A DNA stretch of 64,000 nt. Source: Liriodendron chinense. Taxonomy: Eukaryota; Streptophyta; Magnoliopsida; Magnoliales; Magnoliaceae. The stretch spans positions 2,045,120 through 2,109,119 of the forward strand of contig ML058342.1 of the NCBI GenBank assembly GCA_003013855.2, in the 5' to 3' direction. The position numbers and the translations under genes are program-made. Every line of letters starts with the position of its first letter. Within the stretch, counting starts at the first letter, position 1. This document shows positions 44,025-54,240 of this stretch, in pieces. The notes under the pieces are model-generated. The model was not told the DNA's origin, did no database searches, and saw only the letters and a program-made list of their open reading frames with translations.

Positions 44025-47000
44025 TTACCCGTGAAAGATCTTCACGTTGTCGGCGTTGGTTGGCTCAGGAAGATCCACCCCTCTCATGCTGGTGAGTCTG
44101 AGGGCGCCTCCAGGAAGTACTTCTCTGACGATCAGCGGCCCGTCCCACGAGGGTTTGAACTTTCCTCTGGGGTCTGGAAGGTGCGACGGTAGAATCTTCT
44201 TCATGACCATGTCGCCTACCTTGAAACTCCTTTTTCGGACTCTCTTGTTGTAAGCCCGAGCGATCCTTTTCTGATAGCATTGTGAATGACTTAGTGCACG
44301 CATGCGTTTTTCATCTGCCAGCTGCAACTGATCGAATCTGGCCCGTTGCCATTCTCCTTCTTCAACTCCGCTTTCGAGTAACACTCGTAGTGATGGTATT
44401 TCCACCTCGACTGGTAGGACTGCTTCCATTCCGTAAGTAAGCTCGAAAGGAGTAACGCCCGTAGCAGACCGTACAGACGTTCGATAGGCCCAAAGTGCAT
44501 ATGGGAGCATATCTGACCAATCTCGATAGGTCACGACCATCTTCTCGAGTATCCTGACGATTGTCTTGTTTGCGGCTTCTACCCCACCATTCATCTGGGG
44601 ACGGTAGGGGCTTGATCGATGACGTTGGATCTTGAACTTGCTGAGGAAGTCATCCATCTTTTTGTTGACGAACGGGGTTCCATTATCTGTGATGATGGCA
44701 TTAGGGATTCCATACCGGCATATGATGTTGTTCTTCATGAATTTGATCACTTGAGATGCTGCAATCGTGGTGTATGAGGCTGCCTCTACCCACTTGGTGA
44801 AGTAGTCGACTGCCACGAGTATGTACTCGTGAACATTTGATGCTTTGGGACTGATCTTGCCGATGATGTCGAGTCCCCACATGGAGAAGGGCCAGGGGGT
44901 GGTCAGGTTGTATAACTCTGATGATGGGGCATGGATTTGATTCGCATGCTCTTGACACTTGAAGCATTTTCTGACGTGCTTGCAACAGTCTGTCTCCATG
45001 GTGAGCCAGTAGTAGCCGAGTCGTAGAATCTTCTTTGCCATCATGTGCCCATTCATGTGTGGGCCACAGATTCCTTCGTGTATTTCTTTCATGATCTTTG
45101 CAGCTTCTGTTTCATCGACGCATCGGAGGAGGATGTGATTATAGGATCGCTTGTAGAGAACTTCGCCACTGATGGTGAACTGGCCGGCCAAACGTTGGAT
45201 GGTTCGGCGATCTGTTGCTGTTGCTGATTCTGGATACTCCTGGGTTTCGAGATATTGCTTGATGTCGGCATACCAGGGTTTGTCAGGGACAGCTTCGGCT
45301 TCTTCTATTTGCAGGCAAAAAGCAGGTTCTTCTTGAATTTCGACTGTGAGCTCCCATTCTGAAGTTCCTTTTGGGATCTCGAGCATTGATGCGAGCGTGG
45401 CGAGAGCATCTGCAAACTGGTTCTTGGCTCTGGGCATGTATGAGAAGGTGATTTCCTTGAATTCTTCGATCAGATTGTCAAGATACACATGATATGGTAT
45501 CAACTTCTCGTCTTTGGTCTTCCATTCGCCATTGGTCTGATTGATGATAAGCTGTGAGTCTCCAAATACTCGTAGCTTCTTGACGCCCAAGATTATGGCT
45601 TCCCTTAAGCCAGCGATGCATGCTTCGTACTCTGCCATGTTGTTGGTGCACTCGAATGCGATGCGCCTCGAGATAGGAATAGGGACATCATCTGGAGAGT
45701 AGAGGATTGCTCCAATACCACTCCCTTTAGAATTGGCTGCGCCGTCGAAGAATAACGTCCACTCATCTTTTTTCTTCTTTTCTTCCTCTTCAATGAGCAA
45801 GAGATCTTCATCAGGGAAGAATGTCTTGAGCGGCTGATAGTCCAGGAGAGAGTGAGCCGCAAGATGATCGGCGAGGGCCTGTCCCTTGATTGCCTTTTGA
45901 GTGACATAGGTGATGTCGAACTCAGACAAGAGTAGCTGCCATTTAGCTATCCTTCCAGTGAGTGCCGGTTTCTCGAACAGGTACTTGAGCGGATCCATGT
46001 GAGCGAGAAGGAGAATAGGGAATGCAATCATGTATTGACGGAGTCGCTGAGTTGCCCAGACTAGGGCGAGGCAAGTCTTCTCGATCGGGGAATACCTGGT
46101 CTCGTAGTCGGTGAACTTTCGACTCAAATAGTATATTGCTTGTTCTTTCTTCCCGGTTTCGTCGTGTTGGCCGAGGACACAGCCAATGGCTTCTGCTGCT
46201 ACCGAGATGTATAACAATAGTGGTCGTCCAGGAGTGGGAGGCACTAGGACTGGAGGATTCATGAGATATTTCTTGATGCGGTTGAAGGCGACTTGGCAAT
46301 CGTCATTCCATTATTTTGGGACGTTCTTCCGAAGGAGCTTGAATATGGGCTCACAGATAGGTGTGAGCTGTGCGATGAAGCGGCTGATGTATTGAATTCT
46401 GCCGAGGAAGCCACGAATTTCTTTCTCTGTTCTAAGAGGGGGCATCTCGATGATTGCTCTGGTTTTGGTCTCGTCGACCCTGATGCCATCTTCGCTCACC
46501 ATAAAGCCGAGGAGCTTACCCCCCATTGCACCGAAGACACATTTCTGAGGGTTGAGGCGAAGCTTGTACTTTTCTAATCTGTTGAATAACTTCTTCAGAT
46601 CTTCAAAGTGTCCTTGAATTGTGCGAGATTTGACGATCATGTCGTCCACATATACTTCGAGCTCTTTGTTCATCATGTCGTGGAATAGTGCTGTCATTGC
46701 TCGCTGATATGTTGCTCCTGCGTTCTTCAGACCGAACGGCATCACCCTGTAACAGAAGGTTCCCTAGGGAGTGATAAATGCTGTCTTCTCACGATCTTCG
46801 ACGGCCATCTTGATCTGATTGTAACCTGAGAACCCGTCCATGAATGAGAAGATCTTGTATCCAGCGGTGTTGTCGACCAGAGTATCGATATGTGGCAAAG
46901 GGAAGTCATCTTTTGGACTGGCTTTGTTGAGATCTCGGAAATCGATGCACATTCGAACCTTGCCGTCCTTCTTCGGTACTGGTACGATGTTAGCGAGCCA

Positions 47001-47735
47001 TTCAGGGTAGTTGGAGACTACCAAGAATCCCGCGTTGTATTGCTTGATGACTTCATCTCGGACTTTCAGAGCCCATTCTGGCTTCATTCTTCGGAGTTTC
47101 TGCTTCACTGGCTTCATATCTGCCTTGGTTGGCAGATGGTGTACAACGAGCTCTTCATCGAGCCCCGGCATGTCTTCATATGAGAACGCGAAGTTGGACA
47201 ATCTTGGAGTTAGGAACTCTATCATTTTCTGTTTTATCTCAGGTGGCAACGATTTTCCAATGCGTACTTCCCTAGGGATCTCAGGCGTCCCCAAGTTTAC
47301 TATCTCGAAATCATCGGCTACAACATTAGCTTTAGATTCGAACTTTTTGAGGAGATCCTCTAGTTCGAGAGCTGGATCATCATCTTCCTCATCCCGAGCT
47401 TCGTCTAGACCCATGAGTTCGAAGTCTAATTCGATGTCGAAATCATATGATTCGACTTCAAACTCATGCGACTCTTTAGACGAACTTGGCACACTATTGA
47501 ATGTAGGAAAAGAAATGTTTTTTGGTTTTTGAGATTTTCCTGAAATGAAAATGCTAGATGTTTTTGGTTTTTGAAAGTTTTTGATTTTTTTGGCTTTTCG
47601 AAATTCACGGGACTTTGAACAAGCGGGCATTGCAGACCATGATTGAGCCCAACTTGTTCCAAAGTTCCGGTCGCTGCTTAAACAGGCGTTTTTTTTGGAA
47701 GCCAGAGCCCTCAGATGGCTCTTTGGCTGATTCAA
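44025..47735 (-). pseudogene. gypsy pol: RT, RNase H, second RNase H, integrase, with two nonsense codons
   Basis: One frame runs from 47735 to 44025. In order: RT N-terminus (PVPKKDGKVRMCIDFRDLN); RT active site YVDDMIVKS (46641-46653); the RT-linked RNase H (about 46220-45860); a second, archaeal-type RNase H (FFDGAANSKGSG, about 45760-45380) typical of the Tat lineage; and integrase with an HHCC finger (CFKCQEH), catalytic Asp, Asp and Glu in GLDIIG, TDNGTPF and NGGVEAAN, and a GPY/F-like tail. In-frame stops are TAG at 46764-46766, at a conserved Trp position, and TAA at 46311-46313. Both fit single transitions. It overlaps the end of gag-pro in another frame. Confidence 0.93.
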
Positions 47736-50700
47736 AAGTTAGGGGAACGGATGACCATTCAGGACCCCACACTTCCTCCCCTGAAGAGGTGGGGGTTGAT
47801 GATTTGGGTGAAGAATCATGGTCTGGCCCAATGACCATGACTTCTTGCTGGTCGGGTTCGAGATCTGAGTCGCACTCAGTCCCTCCCGGATCACTTACCT
47901 CACATTGCAGTTCGTCTGGTTCCACAGCTAGACACAAGTTTGGAACCTGGACATCAGACCAATCTAGGGCTGGCCACTTCCCTTTCTTGGTCCAATGGAT
48001 GGGCTGCTTCTGCCCCTGGCTGATGATTGATGATGTTGACTTTGCAGAGATGGGCAAGTCGTGCCCCTTGCTAATTGGTGATGAGATGGGCGAGTCGTGC
48101 CCCTTGCTGATTGAAGTGGGCAGGTTGTGCCCCTGGCTGTTTGAAGTGGGCAGGTTGTGCCCCTGGCTGATTGAAGTGGGCAGGTTGTGCCCCTGGCTGG
48201 GAGCAGGTGTCAGAGTAACCTGGTCCTGAAGCTGCTGTATTTGACTTCCTTCTTCATCTTCATCCTTTTCTTCTTCTTCTGGAGGCTTAGATGGTTCGAG
48301 AATCTGATCCCATCGAATGGGGGGCCACGTGGCCCAAACTAGACTCATCGGGAGGCCTTTGTGTAGTGCAGTCGGTTGATTCCCTCCTGGATCTTTGCAA
48401 GGTTCTCCTGGCTTGACGAATTGGATGGGTGAGCACCGAAATTTCTTCCTTCTCTTGTCCATGAAGGTTGCCCTGTATCCGAGTCCCCACTTGCGTTGGT
48501 TATATACTAGCGATACCTTTCTGGATTTGAAGTGATTCTTCATTCGGTATTTGAGGCTCAGACGCTCTGCCGGTGAGAAGACACGGTCCACCCTTGTTGG
48601 TTCTGGATTGGCGATAGAGTTCACAGTCTCAAATTCGAAACTGTGAAATGGGATGTCTTCTTCAGAGTGTTGGATATCGATGACCGGGATGTCTGGTTCA
48701 GTGGCAGTAGCATTGGAAGGAATGATGAGCTCCTTCTCTGCATGGATAGAGATCACTTGATTTCCACAGATATACTTCACTCGTTGATGCAGGGTTGATG
48801 GCACAGCTCCAACCTTGTGCAGCCACGGCCGTCCGAGCAACATGTTGAAAGAGGCTGATATATCCAAGATTTGGAATGTGATGGTAGAAACTTCCGGGCC
48901 TATCTGTACCTCTATGTCGACTTCCCCTTCCACTGATCGGCGGGTGTTGTCGAATGCTCTGACGCATATGGTGCTGGGTCGGAATGAAGAAGGACTGATT
49001 CCCAGGCGTTCCGCGGTCTTGAGTGGGCAGACATTTAAGCTTGAGCCATTATCGATAAGGACCAGCGGAACACAGAGGTCTTTGTATCGTAAGGCTATGT
49101 TGAGGGATCGGCCATGATCGCGTCCTTCTGGTGGCAACTCATTATCGGTGAAGGTGATGGCACGTGGAGCCAGGAGTTGTCCAATCATCAAAGCTATCAT
49201 TTCTGGTGCCGTATCGGAGGAGACATGAGCATCATTCAAGGTCTTGGCAAACATCTCTCGGTGTATGCGAGATGTGCAGAGTAGCTCCCATACTGAGATT
49301 TGTGCAGGGATTGACTTGAGCTGAGTTGCCACATCGTATGCGGCTTCATTTTTGCTGCCGAGGCCTGAGAGGACGCCTTTGGGATCTCCTCTGTTTTGAT
49401 TATCTCTTCGGATGCAACGCCCGTTGGGATTCATGTTTCCCACTTCCGCACATTCTGGATAGTGCCATGGAACCTCTTTGTAGTTTTCCTCCCTTTTGCC
49501 TTCTAGGACCACTGGTTCTTGCAACGGTGCCGTAGTGGGTACCAGATCTTCCTCGTATGGAGCTTTTGCCTTGAGGACTACATTGTTGCCTGTGCTGAAG
49601 GGGTAGTATCGAGGCTTGTCTTCATAGACCACATAAGGTCGTGGTCCTGGCTTGACTGTTCCTGGGGCAGGAGGCTCCCATGGAATGAATACTGGTCCTC
49701 TTGATATGGCAGGAGGTTTCTCTGTTCGTCCGAGCGGTCGTAGCGTGATTGACACGCCTCCGAGATTTGCCCCTTGCAATATGACTGGCTCAACTGGAAG
49801 AGCTCCTTCCAAGACAACGGGCTCTTGCTGCTGATGAGTATAATCCTTCCATTGCGGATTGGATTGTTCTGGAGTTGCCCCTTGCAAGATGACAGGTTCG
49901 TATGTGGGCTCAATGTATGATTGTGCTCCTTCCAGGACGACTGGTTCCCATCTTGAATGGTTGTAAGGTGCCCCTTGAACAGCTGGTATATCGTATGGAG
50001 GTGCTCCTTCAAGCACTACTGGCTCGGAGATTGAAGGAAGAAAGGGACTTGCCCCTTGCAAGACTGGAGGAGGATTTGTTGGCTCATAGGTGTAGGCATG
50101 AATGGACCGAATAGGGGAGAAGAAGCGATCGATATGGTCCCCTTCTTCTATACTATTGACGGCAGGGCCACGAGATGAACTGGGGTCCGTTGGATGCTGA
50201 GGCAGAGGATTCTGAAGGATGTTGGTGGAAGCTGCTGGAGAAGTTCCAGGAACCGAGATGACGATCTTGCGGTCATCAATCAGGTCTTGTATGGCATTCT
50301 TCAAAGTATAGCATCGGTCAGTGGCGTGGCCTCGTCCTTGATGGTAGGCACAGTACTCATTTTCTCGGTAATTTGGAGGCAGAGGATGAGGCGGAGGCCT
50401 AGGTGTCATCAGAGTGAGTAACTGCTTTTGTACCAGCGTAGTCATGATTTGACTAAGTGGTTGACTGAGTGGAGTGAACTTCCTGAACTCCCTGTAATTC
50501 TGCCTGTTCTGGTATGAGTATTGGCCATTTCCCCTGAACTGCTGCTGTTGTCGAGGTGGCTGTGGCTGAGGATTCGGTTGTGGCTGATATCGCTGAGGCT
50601 GATGCTGAACTTGATTCTGCTGATATTGTTGACGTCCTTGTGGGGGAGCACGTTGATTTCCTTGAGCAGCGGTGTTGATGTTGTTTACCTCTGTTGGGCG

Positions 50701-52377
50701 GGGAGGAGAACCATTGCGGTTTCCATTCCCGTGCCCGATAGGTCTTCCTTCCACTCTGTTCCTCTTGACTGGAGTGGCCTGGTGAGGCCATGGGGAGATC
50801 GTCCCGGCCCGGATTCCTGCTTCAACTTGCTCTCCAGCACGGATCAATTGTGAGAAATTCGCATATGGATGCGAGATGAGATACCCGGATATGCCTGGGT
50901 ATGTTGAATGAACAATCATGGAGATTTGTTCTTCATCGTCGATGGGTGTCCGCATTCTGGCTGCCATAGCTCGCCAACGTCCCACATAAGCTGATAGTGT
51001 TTCATCACTCCTTTGCCTGAGTGCTGCGAGGTCGGCTCTTCTGGGTGCCATGTTGAGATTATATGCAAATCTGTCGACGAAAGCCTGGGAGAGCTGTTCC
51101 CATGTTCTGATGTGGTGGCAGTCCAATGAAGTGTACCAATCTAGGGCATCGCCCTTCAGAGATTTTTGGAACAATCGAATGAGGGCCCCTTCGTTTCCTG
51201 AGATTGCACTCAGCTCTCCACAGAAGGCCTTGAGATGTGCTGTGGGACAACCGCTGCCGTCGTATCTTTTGAACTTTGGAACCTCAAAGTTTTGAGGTAC
51301 CCGAGCATCTGGGAAAGGACACAAGTCTCTGAACTTGGTCGAAGGTAAGTCGATTCCTTGCTGTCGCTGAAGCTGATTTTGCAAGATCTGGAACTGCTCC
51401 CGCAACTCGTCCAGTCCTGAGTGATCTGTTCGAGCGACTGGTGCCTCCTGGAATAAGGCACGTTCTTCTTCGGCATAGTGGTCGATGTCTTCGACCCTAT
51501 GGGCTTGCTGAAAAGCAACCGCGGGTTGCTGAAATTGATTTGGTGACTGAACTGGATTCTGATGAACTTGTGCTTGAAATGATGGTAACTGAACTGGAGA
51601 CTGTACTGAAGGTTGAACTGGAACTTGCTGGAAATTGACTGGATTTTGCTGAATTGAAGATTGCTGGAAATTAACTGGATTTTGCTGAATTGAAGATTGC
51701 TGGAAATTAACTGGGATCCCATCGGCGGGGATGTGCTGGAATTGAAAAGTGCTCCTGTTTGCAGGAGGCTGAGATGCTGGGAAGTGACCCCCTTGTTGGG
51801 TATTCGCCACTGTCCGCTGATCGATGTGGGCTTGACACTGACCCCCATTGTGGGCATTCGCCAGTGCTGTCCCTGTTGCTGGAAATTGAATTGAAATCCC
51901 ATCGGCGGGGATGTGCTGGAATTGAAAAGGTGTCCCATCGGCGGGGACATGCTGAGATCTACTGAGATTGTTGTTTGCAAGATTGACTGGAAGCTGACTG
52001 GATGTTCCTGCAACGGAGGTGCTCTGAGATGGCCTTGTCGTCGCAGGAAGATATTGAGAAGGATGCCCCACAGCGAAGGGCTGAGATGGCTGCTGTCGGT
52101 AGTCTTGGGCAGACTCCGATGGTTGTGCTTGATTTGAACTGGAGGCCGGGAGGACCCGGCATGGCTGCTGAGCTTGCTGAACTGGGCCAACCTGATTGTT
52201 GGCTGCTGCGGTGGTTTGTGCTTGCATGAATTGCAAGAGCATTTCTTGCATTGCTCTCATTCCTTGTGCCAATTCTTGTATGATTGGCGTATTGTCAACG
52301 GGCTGTTGCGCTGGAGGTTGCGCTTCGGCTATTTCGAGAGCAGGGAAGTGATGAGTTTCTTCTTCGTGGTCGGACAT
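47605..52377 (-). CDS. gypsy Gag-protease polyprotein
   Basis: The intact ORF has 1590 codons. A Gln-rich N-terminus has internal repeats (FQFQHIPADGI and QQNPVNF types). The Gag core (DLCPFPDARVPQNFEVPKFK to about YANFSQLIRAGEQ, near 51330-50850) is followed by a Pro/Gln-rich stretch and a variant zinc knuckle CX2HX4HX4C (CAYHQGRGHATDRC, about 50308-50360). Then come repeats of EPVVLEGA and EPVILQGA, and an aspartic protease with VLIDNGSSLNV (about 49039-49075). Near the C-terminus is a SQGHNLPTS repeat. It forms particles and matures the polyprotein. The start ATG is about 270 bases from the primer site. The pol frame begins inside its 3' end. Confidence 0.94.
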   Translation of the reverse strand: MSDHEEETHHFPALEIAEAQPPAQQPVDNTPIIQELAQGMRAMQEMLLQFMQAQTTAAANNQVGPVQQAQQPCRVLPASSSNQAQPSESAQDYRQQPSQPFAVGHPSQYLPATTRPSQSTSVAGTSSQLPVNLANNNLSRSQHVPADGTPFQFQHIPADGISIQFPATGTALANAHNGGQCQAHIDQRTVANTQQGGHFPASQPPANRSTFQFQHIPADGIPVNFQQSSIQQNPVNFQQSSIQQNPVNFQQVPVQPSVQSPVQLPSFQAQVHQNPVQSPNQFQQPAVAFQQAHRVEDIDHYAEEERALFQEAPVARTDHSGLDELREQFQILQNQLQRQQGIDLPSTKFRDLCPFPDARVPQNFEVPKFKRYDGSGCPTAHLKAFCGELSAISGNEGALIRLFQKSLKGDALDWYTSLDCHHIRTWEQLSQAFVDRFAYNLNMAPRRADLAALRQRSDETLSAYVGRWRAMAARMRTPIDDEEQISMIVHSTYPGISGYLISHPYANFSQLIRAGEQVEAGIRAGTISPWPHQATPVKRNRVEGRPIGHGNGNRNGSPPRPTEVNNINTAAQGNQRAPPQGRQQYQQNQVQHQPQRYQPQPNPQPQPPRQQQQFRGNGQYSYQNRQNYREFRKFTPLSQPLSQIMTTLVQKQLLTLMTPRPPPHPLPPNYRENEYCAYHQGRGHATDRCYTLKNAIQDLIDDRKIVISVPGTSPAASTNILQNPLPQHPTDPSSSRGPAVNSIEEGDHIDRFFSPIRSIHAYTYEPTNPPPVLQGASPFLPSISEPVVLEGAPPYDIPAVQGAPYNHSRWEPVVLEGAQSYIEPTYEPVILQGATPEQSNPQWKDYTHQQQEPVVLEGALPVEPVILQGANLGGVSITLRPLGRTEKPPAISRGPVFIPWEPPAPGTVKPGPRPYVVYEDKPRYYPFSTGNNVVLKAKAPYEEDLVPTTAPLQEPVVLEGKREENYKEVPWHYPECAEVGNMNPNGRCIRRDNQNRGDPKGVLSGLGSKNEAAYDVATQLKSIPAQISVWELLCTSRIHREMFAKTLNDAHVSSDTAPEMIALMIGQLLAPRAITFTDNELPPEGRDHGRSLNIALRYKDLCVPLVLIDNGSSLNVCPLKTAERLGISPSSFRPSTICVRAFDNTRRSVEGEVDIEVQIGPEVSTITFQILDISASFNMLLGRPWLHKVGAVPSTLHQRVKYICGNQVISIHAEKELIIPSNATATEPDIPVIDIQHSEEDIPFHSFEFETVNSIANPEPTRVDRVFSPAERLSLKYRMKNHFKSRKVSLVYNQRKWGLGYRATFMDKRRKKFRCSPIQFVKPGEPCKDPGGNQPTALHKGLPMSLVWATWPPIRWDQILEPSKPPEEEEKDEDEEGSQIQQLQDQVTLTPAPSQGHNLPTSISQGHNLPTSNSQGHNLPTSISKGHDSPISSPISKGHDLPISAKSTSSIISQGQKQPIHWTKKGKWPALDWSDVQVPNLCLAVEPDELQCEVSDPGGTECDSDLEPDQQEVMVIGPDHDSSPKSSTPTSSGEEVWGPEWSSVPLTFESAKEPSEGSGFQKKRLFKQRPELWNKLGSIMVCNARLFKVP
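48030..48215 (-). repeat. In-frame minisatellite (30-bp unit) in the gypsy gag-pro gene
   Basis: Three near-identical 30-bp units ('gtgggcaggttgtgcccctg' plus 10) and older, diverged ones encode repeated SQGHNLPTS peptides. The reading frame is kept. Confidence 0.88.
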
Positions 52378-52646
52378 GGCTTGCTGAGCCCGAGTGCGGA
52401 TTATGCTGCGGAAGGGAAGCTGTCTCCGAACACGTTGAGCCCGAGGTGGCGCAATGGTGAGGACTATACTCTTTTTGGGTTTTGGGATTTTCTATTTTTT
52501 TTTTGGTTTTGGGATTTTCTATTTTTTTTTTTTTGGGTTTTGGGTAGAATGCTATGCAGATGAGATTGTATGAGGATTAGTGACTTTCAAGTACGGGAAG
52601 GATTCTGTTTTTCAAGTCGGATCACGACTAGTGGGACTAGCTTATA
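52378..52646 (-). other. Untranslated leader of the gypsy element
   Basis: A short leader between primer site and gag start, with a duplicated A-rich phrase (plus strand 'ggttttgggattttctattt' at about 52478 and 52503). Confidence 0.7.
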
Positions 52647-52662
52647 CCCAGCAGAGTCGCCA
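52647..52662 (-). other. Primer binding site of the gypsy element (tRNA-Arg type)
   Basis: The minus strand reads TGGCGACTCTGCTGGG, 3 bases inside the 5' LTR. From memory this matches the 3' end of plant tRNA-Arg with two changes that still allow G-U pairs, and Arg priming is typical of Tat/Ogre elements. Confidence 0.8.
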
Positions 52663-52665
52663 TTC

Positions 52666-54071
52666 TGTGGACCCTCGCCGATTTCTCCGCGCTCCCACAC
52701 GACGTCCGCTCTCCCTTTCCTTTCGGAAGAAGAAGAAGAAGAGGTGCGTGAGTGCGAAATCGCCGTTTGTGCCACTGGCTTGCCTCGTTCTCGAGGGCTT
52801 CGTTTGGTTGTCGTGTTGAGCTGAATATGTTTAAGTGAGTTTATATAAGACCAGAGTCGCCACTAGCCAGTTACTTCGAATCTACAGTCGGCTAGACCCC
52901 GTAGAAACGTTAGAGAAGGGAATCCGAAGATTCCTTCCTCTAAAATGACTCCTGTTGATCTGCGGTCAGAGATTCAAGGTAAGGGATCACGGTTACAGGG
53001 TGGGAAGAGGTTAAGCACCCCACACACTGCCCGTACCGGAGTACGGTCTCTACTTCACAGAATCGATCGGATACTTGAAAGTCTAGTTTAATCCTCGTAT
53101 ATTCTCATGGATGACATGATGCATGAATGCGGGTCTGAACAGTAAGAGTTTCTGATGGGCAGGTTCCAGCAACGAGCAAGCCCAGAGCGTACGCTCGAAC
53201 TGACAGGTGCTTAATATAAGACGTATGCAGTGTGCTTGAATGATCAAGGTGTTTTATGGTGAAGCGTAAATGCAGGTCTGAACAGTAAGAGTTTCTGATG
53301 GGCAGGTTCCAGCAACGGGCAAGCCCAGAGCATACGCTCGAACTGACAGGTGCTTAATATAAAGACATATGCAGGTGTACTTGACGGATCAAGGTGCTTG
53401 TAGTGAAGCAGGGGGGTTGGAAGGAAAGTAAATGTTGCACTTATGCTAGATGCAAATGAGATGATGCTGGAAAATGAGTAGCTGGGTGGACGGAGGTGTC
53501 GCAAGGGTTGGCTTCGAGTGGCTGGATTAGGACTTAGATGGCTTGAGAGGCTTGGACCAGTGGTCAGGCTGGGCTGGACCAGGGCTAGGCTCTCCTCACT
53601 CGGGCTCTCCCTGGTGGAAAGATGGGCTAAAGGGGCGGAGAAGGGCTTGGAACGGACCCGGGCTGGACTCGAATGGCTTGTCTGTTGAAATGGGAAGGGG
53701 AGGGGGGTATTTATAGCAGCGAGGAGTGGCAGAACCCGTAATTTTGTCCGGGCGGCCTGCCATGGGCCGCCCGTACGGCCGCTCCTCGGTTTCCAGCGAG
53801 TACGGCCGTTCCCTCGGGGCTGCTGTTAGACTCGCTGGTCGACTCAGTGAGTTGACTTTTTTTTTTAGGATTTTTTGACTGGACTTTTTTATGGGGGGTT
53901 TTTCAGGGTGGTTTTTAGGACTGGGTTGACTGGGTTCAGGCTTGAACTGGGCTATGGAATGGGGCTTACAAGGGTGAGTTTGGCTGAGTTTGGACTTGGG
54001 ATTTGGGGGTATGGTCCTCCGTTCAACCAGCTATCTCTACCAACAGTGTAGCCGAAGGTGGGGTGTCTACA
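52666..54071 (-). repeat. 5' LTR of the gypsy element
   Basis: The partner of 30169-31574. It holds a TATA box on the minus strand (CTATAAATA at 53708-53716) and the GC-rich palindromic module at 53749-53778, just upstream in the sense of transcription. Confidence 0.95.
53708..53716 (-). promoter_or_regulatory. TATA box of the gypsy LTR promoter
   Basis: The minus strand reads CTATAAATA, followed by a C-rich run. It is identical in the other LTR (31211-31219). The GC-rich palindrome lies about 35-60 bases upstream. Confidence 0.65.
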
Positions 54072-54240
54072 GATCCACTTGACGTTTGGATGTACCTCGT
54101 TTTTGGGATTGTGCTCTAGATTTATCTCGAAAAATTGATGGACGGTATAGATTTAACAAAAAAATCATGTTGGGAACCAGAAAAAGTTTCACATGTTAAA
54201 AGTTGGTTGTGTAGCTAGCAATGTATGTGGAAGAGAAAAA

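Larger units (their letters stand above)
30169..54071 (-). mobile_element. Tat/Ogre-type Ty3/gypsy retrotransposon, 23.9 kb
   Basis: Two LTRs of 1406 bp each (30169-31574 and 52666-54071) start TGTGGACCC and end GTGTCTACA. I count 6 substitutions between them. Perfect 5-bp target duplications GATCC lie at 30164-30168 and 54072-54076. Gag-protease and RT-RNaseH-second RNaseH-integrase run on the minus strand. The doubled RNase H, the Arg-tRNA-type primer site, the very large size, the 3' tandem repeats and extra ORFs all fit the Tat lineage. Two PMD-like genes lie on the plus strand. pol carries two nonsense codons, so this copy is probably non-autonomous. Confidence 0.96.
29825..54240. repeat. 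Foldback/MITE-like element FB8, split by the gypsy element
   Basis: The left arm (29825-30168: 'ggtgtgaaatttaagtgggc', 'tcacaccgtcaattcatttt') is mirrored by the right arm after the gypsy element (54072-54240: 'aaaaattgatggacggtata', 'agaaaaagtttcacatgtt'). It abuts FB7. Confidence 0.6.
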
